Source of the DNA: Subtercola vilae
Lineage (GTDB): Bacteria; Actinomycetota; Actinomycetes; Actinomycetales; Microbacteriaceae
Direction: 5' to 3'
DNA: 54,436 bases
Assembly (NCBI RefSeq): GCF_004923255.1
Contig: NZ_QYRT01000025.1
Coordinates: forward strand, 1-54,436
This document shows, one piece after another, positions 48,131 through 54,436 of this stretch. Below the pieces are notes generated by a model. That model saw only the letters and a list, made by a program, of their open reading frames with translations. It was not told where the DNA came from and did not search any database. Position 1 is the first letter of the stretch; each line of letters begins with the position of its first letter. Position numbers and translations under genes: made by a program.

Positions 48131-48835
48131 ATGAGTACGTCACACGAAAACATCAGACTGGCGATCGTCGATGATCACCGCATGCTGCTCGGTGCACTCA
48201 CCGAGTGGATTCGGGGTGCCGCCAGCGACATCACCATGGTCGCCGCCGTCACGACCTGGCCCGACCTGCTGACGCACGTCGAGTTTCCTGTCGATGTGGT
48301 GCTTCTCGACCTCGACCTCAAAGACAACCTGCCCATCTCGGTGAAACTCCGTGCCCTGAAGTCGGCGGGGGTGAAGACCGTGCTGATGAGCACCTATTCA
48401 GAACCGGTGGTCATTCGCGAGGCACTGGCGGCCGGCGCCCTCGGTTACCTGGTGAAGAGCGAGGAGGCCGACATGATCGTCGAGGCCATCCGCGCAGCGG
48501 CGAAAGGCGAACCGTTCATCTCGAGCGAGCTCGACCTGGCCCTCAGCACCGAAGAGTCGGGCGGCAGCTCACCCAAGCTCAGCGCGCAGGAGCGTCGGGT
48601 GATGGCCCTCTACGGTGGCGGCGAGCCGGTCAAACAGGTGGCTGAGCAGCTCAGCATCTCAGAAGAGACGGCGAAGAGCTACCTCAAGCGCATCCGCGAG
48701 AAGTACCGGGTTCTGGGCATCGACGTGGGCACCAAGGTTGCGCTTCGCAAGCGTGCGATTCACGACGGCCTGCTGCTGCACGACGACTACCTGACGAGCG
48801 AGGCGCCCGAGTCTCCGGCGACGGCTGCCGAGTAG
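48131..48835 (+). CDS. NarL/FixJ-type response regulator
   Basis: 234 residues. Receiver domain (8-125) with acidic pocket Asp14-Asp15 (AIVDDHRML), phospho-acceptor Asp60 (VVLLDLDL), Ser/Thr switch (LMSTYSE) and Lys in GYLVKS. LuxR-type DNA-binding domain (about 150-215): LSAQERRVMALYGGGEPVKQVAEQLSISEETAKSYLKRIREKY. Probably phosphorylated by the kinase at 45685. The last 49 bases overlap the end of the convergent MFS gene. Confidence 0.92.
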   Translation: MSTSHENIRLAIVDDHRMLLGALTEWIRGAASDITMVAAVTTWPDLLTHVEFPVDVVLLDLDLKDNLPISVKLRALKSAGVKTVLMSTYSEPVVIREALAAGALGYLVKSEEADMIVEAIRAAAKGEPFISSELDLALSTEESGGSSPKLSAQERRVMALYGGGEPVKQVAEQLSISEETAKSYLKRIREKYRVLGIDVGTKVALRKRAIHDGLLLHDDYLTSEAPESPATAAE

Positions 48836-50127
48836 CCTTTCGGGCCTGGCTCGACGCCCGAAACCGGCTCCGGGTCGATCGAAGGGCCGCCGTGCTGTGC
48901 GTGGCGCCGGCGCGTGCGCCTCTCGACCGCGAAAGCGGTCACGGCCAGCGCGATACCGAACAGGCTGAGAACGATGCCCACCCAGATGGGCGCGATGTAA
49001 CCGAGTCCGGCCGCCAGCGCGAGACCTCCGAAAATCGGCCCGAGTGCGTTGCCGAAATTCAGGGCTGAGTGGTTCAGGGCCGCGGCGATCGACTGGCTCT
49101 CGCCCGCAACATCCATCAGCCGTGACTGGATGATCGGTGACAGCGCAGAGCTCGCGAGCCCGAGAACGAACAGCCCGGCGAAGAGCCCGACCGGGTTGCT
49201 GACCAGAATCAACAGTTCGACCAGCGCGGCGATCAGCAGCACGAAGAAGAAGATCATCGAGCGCTTCAAGGCGTGATCGGATGCCCAGCCACCGATGAGG
49301 TTGCCGAACGTCATACCGAGGCCCACTGTCGCCAGGGCCCACGGAACGAAGCCGACCGTCAAACCGGTGACTGTCGTGACGATGGGCGAGACGTACGTGT
49401 AGGTACAGAAGAAGCCGCCGAACCCAATCGCCCCGATGGCCACGGTGAGCCAGACCTGGGGCCGACGGAACGCGGTGAGTTCTTTGCGCATGGTGGCCGA
49501 GCGGTCTCCGGGCAGGTTCGGCACCGTCACGAGAACCGCCACGAGCGCCACTACGAAGATGCCAGCCACGATGAGGTACGACACGCGCCAACTGGTCTGC
49601 TGGCCGATGAACGTGACAAACGGAACGCCGATGACGTTGGCCACGGTGAGGCCGCCCAGCACGAGCGCCACTCCCCTGCCGCGCTTGCCCGGGCCCATCA
49701 GCGAACCCGCCACGAGCGCCGCAATACCGAAGTAGGCCCCGTGCGGAAGCGCGGAGATGAATCGGGCCAGCAGAATGAGCCCAAAGCTCGGCAGCAGTGC
49801 AGACGCAACCGTGCCGAGAATGATGGCCACCAGAAGCCAGAGCAGCACGATCTTGCGTGGCCAACGGGCCACTGCCGCCGCCACGGTCGGCGCACCGACA
49901 ACCACACCGGCGGCATAGGCGGTCACCAGCAGGCCGGCCTGGCCGTTCGCCTGCTCGCTCGAGACCGCGAACACGTTCGGTAGCAGGTCGCGAGCGAGGT
50001 TCGGCAGCAGCCCCATAGCGACGAACTCAGAGCAACCGATTCCGAACCCGCCGAGAGTCAGGGCCAGAAGCGCAAGGCGAATGCGGGTCGGCGAAAGCGC
50101 GCTCGGCATAGTGAGAAAAGTAGTCAC
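48787..50127 (-). CDS. MFS transporter, DHA1/AraJ-like exporter
   Basis: 446 residues, 12 membrane helices. Pattern of the drug:H+ antiporter-1 / arabinose-efflux type: TLGGFGIGCSEFVAMGLLPNLARDL, ALPHGAYFGIAALVAGSLMGPGKRGRGVALVLGGLTVANVIGVP, SRLMDVAGESQSIAAALNHSALNFGNALGP. Exports small hydrophilic or drug-like compounds; substrate unknown. A GTG at 50127 follows GGGG; an ATG at 50109 is an alternative. The C-terminal cytoplasmic tail overlaps the response regulator gene. Confidence 0.9.
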   Translation of the reverse strand: MTTFLTMPSALSPTRIRLALLALTLGGFGIGCSEFVAMGLLPNLARDLLPNVFAVSSEQANGQAGLLVTAYAAGVVVGAPTVAAAVARWPRKIVLLWLLVAIILGTVASALLPSFGLILLARFISALPHGAYFGIAALVAGSLMGPGKRGRGVALVLGGLTVANVIGVPFVTFIGQQTSWRVSYLIVAGIFVVALVAVLVTVPNLPGDRSATMRKELTAFRRPQVWLTVAIGAIGFGGFFCTYTYVSPIVTTVTGLTVGFVPWALATVGLGMTFGNLIGGWASDHALKRSMIFFFVLLIAALVELLILVSNPVGLFAGLFVLGLASSALSPIIQSRLMDVAGESQSIAAALNHSALNFGNALGPIFGGLALAAGLGYIAPIWVGIVLSLFGIALAVTAFAVERRTRRRHAQHGGPSIDPEPVSGVEPGPKGYSAAVAGDSGASLVR

Positions 50128-50240
50128 TGCCCCATGGTAAATCAGGTGGGGACGTGAAATCGAATCGATTCGATGGTTTGTAACGAGATGTTCACGCGAG
50201 CCGGGGCGACCGGTCTGCGGGCTCCGGTCGATCGCCGAGC

Positions 50241-50261
50241 TAGCCGGTAGCCGGTAGCCGG
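50241..50261. repeat. 7-bp tandem repeat, three copies
   Basis: Three perfect TAGCCGG copies, 18 bases downstream of the thiamine-binding-like gene's stop. Confidence 0.85.
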
Positions 50262-50279
50262 TGTGCGGCCGGTCGACGG

Positions 50280-50582
50280 TCAGTCGCCGAGTGCCTCTTC
50301 GAGACGGTCGAGCTTGGCGGTGAGCTCGCCGCTGTAACCCGGGCGAATGTCGGCCTTCAGAACCAGCGAGACACGGGTGCCGTACGCACCCACCGCCTCT
50401 GTGGCGCGCCTGATCACGTCGAACACCTCGGCCCACTCGCCCTCGATGGTGGTGAACATCGAATCGGTGTGGTTCGGCAGGCCGGATTCCCGCACGATCT
50501 TCACCGCGGCGGCAACCGCGTCATGAACCGAGGCGTCGGGGCCTTCGCCCCCGGAGGGTGCAACAGAGAACGCTACGAGCAT
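50280..50582 (-). CDS. Thiamine-binding-like protein (MTH1187/YqgV, DUF77)
   Basis: 100 residues, ferredoxin-like fold. Text is the family pattern: MLVAFSVAPSGGEGPDASVHDAVAAAVKIVRESGLPNHTDSMFTTIEGEWAEVFDVIRRATEAV and YGTRVSLVLKADIRPGYSG. Related proteins bind thiamine or hydroxymethylpyrimidine. The ATG shares a base with the stop of the GT87 gene (TGATG), so translation is coupled. Confidence 0.92.
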   Translation of the reverse strand: MLVAFSVAPSGGEGPDASVHDAVAAAVKIVRESGLPNHTDSMFTTIEGEWAEVFDVIRRATEAVGAYGTRVSLVLKADIRPGYSGELTAKLDRLEEALGD

Positions 50583-51865
50583 CAGACCGCCACCTTCACA
50601 GATTCGACGAACACGGGGCCGAGCGCGCGAACCCGGCTCGTGAAGAGGGCTCGCAGCGCCAGGCCGAACAGCACCACCTCGAGCCCGTTGCGCGCGGTCA
50701 GCACCAGCAGCATGAGCGGGTCGAGCGACAGCAGCCAGTCGTACAGATACGGGTACATCAGCTGGGTGAGCGCGGCCAGAACCGCCGCGATGATGGCAAA
50801 GGTCTTGAACGCTCGGCCCTGCCAGATGAGGCCGAGAATGACCGGGGCGGTGATCCACAGCATGAACTGCGGCGACCCCACCTTGTTGAAGACGATGAGC
50901 GCCATGACCAGGGCCAGCGAGAGGGCCGGGAGCACCTGGGTGACCGACGCGCCGCTTCGAACGACAAAGACACCGAGCAGCAGCACCACGAGAACCGCGA
51001 CCGCGAGCAGAGGCGTAGTGAGGAAGTCGGCCACCGTGCCGCCGCTGCCCTTCACCTGGAAGGTGAGAATGTTCTGGTCGTAGTACACGCGCGAACCCGG
51101 CACCTTGAAGTACGCCATCCACATCCACGGGATGCTCACCGGCGCTTCGACCTGCAGGCCGCGGCTCGTCTGCTGTGTGACGAAACTGAACAGGTTCGCG
51201 CCGGCGCCGAGCAGCAACCCCACGACAGCGACGGCGACGGCTGTCACCGCTGCAGCAACGGCCACCGTGACGCGGCGGCGCGCCGCGATGATGACCGCCA
51301 CCACCAGCGCCACGGGCCAGACCTTCACCCAGGTCGCCAGGGCGAGCATGAGCCCGGCGGCAGCCGGGCGACGAATGGCGAATAACAGGCCCACGATGAC
51401 CAGGGCCACGGTGAAGCTGTCGATGCGGCCAAGGGCAACGGGCCCGAGCAACAGCAGAAATGCGAGCCACCACCACGCAGCCACGAAACGCAGCGGGTTG
51501 CCGAGTGGGGCAGGGCGGGCATCCGGAGCCGGCGTGACCGGCTCTGAGGTGGTGCGGGAGTTCAGGATGAACGCGAAGACAGCGCCGTTCGCCACGAGTA
51601 CCAGGAGAAACCAGCCCACTCCGTAGAGCAAACTGCCGAGCCCCATGGCAGCGATCATGGGTACCAGCGCGAGCAGCGGATACACCCACGGGCCGTCGAT
51701 ACCGACCCAGTAGCCGCCGATGGCGTGATGGATCCACGTGCTGTACACGATGGTCACATCGCCCCAGGGCAGAGTGGGCGCGGTGAGGCCCACATAGGCG
51801 AGCCACAGGTGGATGAGTACAAAGGCTGACCAGAGCACTAGGGGGTTTCTTGCCAGTCGACGCAC
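50582..51865 (-). CDS. GT87 / DUF2029 polyprenol-phosphate mannosyltransferase-like membrane protein
   Basis: 427 residues, about 10 membrane helices. Typical DUF2029 (GT87) features: an Asp early in a periplasmic loop (LPWGDVTIVYSTWIHH), LALATWVKVWPVALVVAVI and FNKVGSPQFMLWITAPVIL. In actinobacteria GT87 enzymes add mannose from polyprenol-phosphate-mannose to lipoglycans or arabinomannan on the outer face of the membrane. Start GTG at 51865; the longer frame has no family sequence. Intergenic 51866-52196 beyond it holds repeats only. Confidence 0.8.
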   Translation of the reverse strand: MRRLARNPLVLWSAFVLIHLWLAYVGLTAPTLPWGDVTIVYSTWIHHAIGGYWVGIDGPWVYPLLALVPMIAAMGLGSLLYGVGWFLLVLVANGAVFAFILNSRTTSEPVTPAPDARPAPLGNPLRFVAAWWWLAFLLLLGPVALGRIDSFTVALVIVGLLFAIRRPAAAGLMLALATWVKVWPVALVVAVIIAARRRVTVAVAAAVTAVAVAVVGLLLGAGANLFSFVTQQTSRGLQVEAPVSIPWMWMAYFKVPGSRVYYDQNILTFQVKGSGGTVADFLTTPLLAVAVLVVLLLGVFVVRSGASVTQVLPALSLALVMALIVFNKVGSPQFMLWITAPVILGLIWQGRAFKTFAIIAAVLAALTQLMYPYLYDWLLSLDPLMLLVLTARNGLEVVLFGLALRALFTSRVRALGPVFVESVKVAV

Positions 51866-52129
51866 CCCGCAATCATATGCGGCAGTGCTGTGACAACGCG
51901 AAGCGGCACTCGGGCAGCCGAAACACACCTCGCTCGCCGGGGCCTCCCAGCGGGTCGTCCAGGTGCGCTGTTCGCTCGTTCGCACCATGCGCCGCGCCCC
52001 ACGCCCCACGCACCTCATCACCCACTTCGAGTGGTCACTCTGAGAGCAACAAACAACGCGAAGGCGCAACTCAGCGAGGGCGAGACCGCCGCTGGGCGAC
52101 GAAGGGGGGCGCGGGTTAGGCAGGGAAGG

Positions 52130-52217
52130 GCGCGGGGCTAAGGCTGCGCGCGGGGCTAAGGCGGGAGGCTGCGTAGGCTACGGGAGGCTGCGTGGGCTAC
52201 GGGAGGCTGCGCAGGTG
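52130..52217 (-). repeat. 15-bp and 19-bp tandem repeats at the nnrD 3' end
   Basis: GCGCGGGGCTAAGGC twice (about 52130-52162), then CGGGAGGCTGCGTAGGCTA (52162-52180), a copy with one change (52181-52199) and a partial third copy (52200-52217). The last is coding: it encodes the end (RSLP) and TAG of nnrD. The other copies duplicate the stop region downstream. Confidence 0.85.
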
Positions 52218-53213
52218 CGCGATGGTGGCGGGCAGGGCCTCGGCGATGTCGAGGGCAGTGATGGGGCCGCCGTTCGAGGCGCGGGCACCCGCGAGGCCAT
52301 GCAGAACGTCAGCAGCGGCGGCGATGCGCGCCAGGGCGGAGGGGTTGCTGAGTACCTCATCGGCGTGGGCGGCGAGCAGCGCACCGAGGATGCCCGCCAG
52401 CACGTCTCCCGAGCCAGCGGTCGCGAGCTCGGTGGTCGGCGACACTGTGCGAAAAGCGATCGCCTCCAGCCCGACAGATGCGACGACAGCGGCGGGGTCT
52501 GCGGGCACAGGCACCTGGATGACGGCAGGGCCAGCTTCTCGGGCGCGAGTGGATTCGGGGGCGCGCTCTGAATCGCCCGAGGCGCCACGAGCAGGTGCAG
52601 AGCCAAAGGCCCGAGCAGGGCCAGGGGCAGCGATGGTGTGCGTGACGTGTCCCTTCAGCAGAACGGCGACGCCGAGCATCCGGGCGGCCTGGGCGGCCCA
52701 CAGGGCAGGATCGCGACTGATGTCGGCGCGGGAGACGGTGACGCCGCGGTCGCCGAGCAGTTTCTGCAGCTCGCCGGCGTGCGGGGTGATGATGGCGGGG
52801 CCGGTGGCGTGGGCGATGAGGTCGAGGGCTCCGGCGTCGATGATCACCGGATGCCCCTGCCCCAGCACCTCGATCAACGCCGCCGTGACGGCGGGTTCCC
52901 GCGACGCGGCGTCGATTCCCGAGCCGACCAGCCACGCCTGAACGCGCCCCTCGGCGGTGACGATCTCTGGTCGGCGTTGCATGACCAGGCGGGTCGCGCG
53001 CCCCGGCCCGAGGTAACGGATCATGCCCACCCCCGTGCGGCTCGCCCCCTCGACGCCCAGAACCGCGGCGCCCGGGAAGCTCGGGCTGCCCGTCATGATG
53101 CCGAGCACGCCGCGGGAGTATTTGTCGTCGTCAGGCTTCGGGGGCGAGACGTACTGCCGGGCATCCGTGGCGCCGAAGTCGTGCCAGGTCACGGGGATAT
53201 CGTTCTGGGGCAT
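52197..53213 (-). CDS. nnrD: ADP-dependent NAD(P)H-hydrate dehydratase with insert
   Basis: 338 residues, about 50-60 longer than usual. It repairs NADHX/NADPHX. Family text: GIMTGSPSFPGAAVLGVEGASRTGVGMIRYLGP, IIDAGALDL, ITPHAGELQKLLG, VAVLLKGHVTHT and ATAGSGDVLAGILGALLA. Between KGHVTHTIAAPG and LATAGSGD is an extra stretch of ~60 residues, Ala/Gly/Pro/Ser/Arg-rich at first (PARAFGSAPARGASGDSERA), inserted in a loop ahead of the nucleotide-binding motif. No NAD(P)HX epimerase domain is fused. Start ATG 53213. Confidence 0.92.
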   Translation of the reverse strand: MPQNDIPVTWHDFGATDARQYVSPPKPDDDKYSRGVLGIMTGSPSFPGAAVLGVEGASRTGVGMIRYLGPGRATRLVMQRRPEIVTAEGRVQAWLVGSGIDAASREPAVTAALIEVLGQGHPVIIDAGALDLIAHATGPAIITPHAGELQKLLGDRGVTVSRADISRDPALWAAQAARMLGVAVLLKGHVTHTIAAPGPARAFGSAPARGASGDSERAPESTRAREAGPAVIQVPVPADPAAVVASVGLEAIAFRTVSPTTELATAGSGDVLAGILGALLAAHADEVLSNPSALARIAAAADVLHGLAGARASNGGPITALDIAEALPATIAHLRSLP

Positions 53214-53326
53214 GACTCCACGATAGGTCGTGCGTAGGCCCCGCGGCGGGGTCTTTCGCGCTCGGCGAGAGATGTCTTTCGCGCGCCGCCCGGAATAACT
53301 CACCGCCCGCGCGGCTTCGACCCCAC

Positions 53327-54418
53327 GTGACCTCTCCAACACTGTTCGACCCGTTCACCCTGCGCGACACCGTCTTTCGCAACCGACTGTGGGTGGCGCC
53401 GATGTGCCAGTACTCGGCCGTCAAGCGCGACGGCGTTGCCACCGACTGGCACTTCGCCCACCTCACCGCGTTCGCGGTCGGCGGCGCGGGGCTCGTCATC
53501 ACCGAGGCCACCGCAGTGAGCCCCGAGGGCCGCATCTCGCCCGAAGACCTCGGGTTGTACACCGACGAGCAGCAGGCTGCCTTCGCCCGCATCACAGCGA
53601 TGCTGCACGCGCAGGGGGCGGTGGCTGGCATCCAGCTGGCGCACGCGGGCCGCAAGGCCTCGACATTCAAACCGTGGGCAGGGCAGCGCGGTACCGTTCC
53701 TGTGAGCGAGGGGGGCTGGATGACCGTGGGTCCGTCGCCCGTGCCCTTTCCCGGCTACGAGGCCCCCGTCGAGCTGACGCTCGCCGGCATCGACGACGTT
53801 GTGGCCGACTTTCGCGCCGCGGGCCGGCGGGCGGTCGACGCCGGGTTCGACGTGATCGAGGTGCACGCAGCACACGGATACCTTCTGCACCAGTTTCTCT
53901 CCCCGCTCAGCAACGACCGCACCGACGAGTACGGCGGCAGCCTCGAGAACCGGGCGCGGCTGACCCTGCGCGTGGTGGCGGCGTTGCGCGAGGAGGTGGG
54001 GGCGGGCATCCCGATCTTCGTTCGCTTCTCGGCCACCGACTGGTCGCCGACAAACGAGTGGAACGTGGAGCAGACGGCTGAGGTGGCCCAGTGGGCGCAC
54101 GATGCCGGGGCCGACTTCTTCGACGTGTCGAGCGGTGGAAACGTTACAGGGGTGCACATTCCCGTCGGGCCGCTGTACCAGGTGGAGCTCGCCGCCGAGA
54201 TCAAGGCGACCACCGGGCTGCCCGTCAGCGCCGTGGGGCTCATCACGACCTCGGCCGAAGCCGCATCGGTGCTTGAGTCGGGCCGTGCCGACGCCGTCAT
54301 GATGGCGCGCGAGTTTCTGCGCGACCCGCACTTCGTGCTGCGCGCCGCGCACGAACTCGGCGTCACCCTCGACTACTGGCCCGCCCAGTACGAGCGCGCC
54401 GCCTGGCCCTCCGCCTGA
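53327..54418 (+). CDS. Old yellow enzyme-family NADH:flavin oxidoreductase (YqjM-like)
   Basis: 363 residues from GTG. FMN- and substrate-binding features: RNRLWVAPMCQYSA (the YqjM-type redox-sensing Cys), GIQLAHAGRKAS, HAAHGYLLHQFLSPLSNDRTDEYGGSLENR (His pair and Tyr) and AVGLITTSAEAASVLESGRADAVMMAREFLRDP. Reduces activated C=C bonds and is linked to oxidative stress defence. Its upstream side is divergent from nnrD, with 113 bp between; no obvious operator. Confidence 0.95.
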   Translation: MTSPTLFDPFTLRDTVFRNRLWVAPMCQYSAVKRDGVATDWHFAHLTAFAVGGAGLVITEATAVSPEGRISPEDLGLYTDEQQAAFARITAMLHAQGAVAGIQLAHAGRKASTFKPWAGQRGTVPVSEGGWMTVGPSPVPFPGYEAPVELTLAGIDDVVADFRAAGRRAVDAGFDVIEVHAAHGYLLHQFLSPLSNDRTDEYGGSLENRARLTLRVVAALREEVGAGIPIFVRFSATDWSPTNEWNVEQTAEVAQWAHDAGADFFDVSSGGNVTGVHIPVGPLYQVELAAEIKATTGLPVSAVGLITTSAEAASVLESGRADAVMMAREFLRDPHFVLRAAHELGVTLDYWPAQYERAAWPSA

Positions 54419-54436
54419 GACCCTCCCCCGCCATCC

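Noticed and set aside
51866-52129. Possible small genes in the gap between the GT87 and nnrD genes
   Set aside because: Frames here lack ribosome-binding sites and family features; the only structure is the repeats at its end.

Overview
This is a 54.4 kb stretch of high-GC actinobacterial chromosome. Protein sequences, gene order and start-codon habits (many GTG, TTG and apparently CTG starts) point to a member of the family Microbacteriaceae (order Micrococcales); the genus cannot be fixed from this window. I see no prophage, insertion sequence, plasmid backbone or CRISPR array. Most genes are housekeeping genes, separated by small accessory blocks.

Layout. (1) 1-4019: a hypothetical gene behind a short tandem repeat; an alkylation-repair pair, ogt-tag; a decayed acetyltransferase; a small membrane protein; and yaaA (peroxide stress). 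(2) 4042-27215, almost entirely on the minus strand: the long conserved actinobacterial cluster argS / lysA-hom-thrC-thrB / rho-prfA-prmC-sua5-wecA / atpI-B-E-F-H-A-G-D-C. It combines arginyl-tRNA synthesis, the end of lysine and threonine biosynthesis, transcription and translation termination, tRNA t6A modification, envelope polymer initiation and F1Fo ATP synthase. It is interrupted by a HAD hydrolase (between prmC and sua5) and by a lipoprotein plus an LmeA-like protein (between lysA and argS). (3) 27304-30257: a transglutaminase-like gene and a secreted GH18 chitinase lie between argS and tRNA-Arg(CCG), which are often neighbours in actinobacteria. (4) 30418-37191: accessory enzymes (secreted intradiol dioxygenase-like lipoprotein, class-I glutamine amidotransferase hydrolase, arginase-family enzyme, flavoprotein disulfide reductase, SDR), a 50-residue membrane microprotein, and an iron-box-controlled siderophore-interaction protein. 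(5) 37243-41999: a tight six-gene minus-strand operon (phosphoribosyltransferase, S51 peptidase-like, ung, GNAT, HEAT-repeat, amidase). (6) 42032-54418: SDR; the metY-metX methionine pair; a three-gene signalling operon (histidine kinase, membrane protein that looks like a kinase without its catalytic parts, NarL-type regulator); MFS exporter; thiamine-binding-like protein with a GT87 mannosyltransferase; NAD(P)HX dehydratase; and an old-yellow-enzyme reductase.

Recurring oddities are the main hunt result. Short tandem repeats begin at, or span, the stop codons of at least three unrelated genes (transglutaminase, arginase-family, NAD(P)HX dehydratase), so that stop codons recur in several frames. 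In-frame low-complexity expansions sit inside or on housekeeping enzymes (lysA, rho, nnrD, arginase-family, SDR). Two conserved genes (atpB, ung) seem to start with CTG. The kinase / pseudo-kinase / regulator operon is the best candidate for an undescribed system. A perfect 11-bp inverted repeat straddling a -10 box and a DtxR/IdeR-type iron box on an apparently leaderless gene are the clearest regulatory sites. All functional calls rest on motif recognition by eye; no database search was run.
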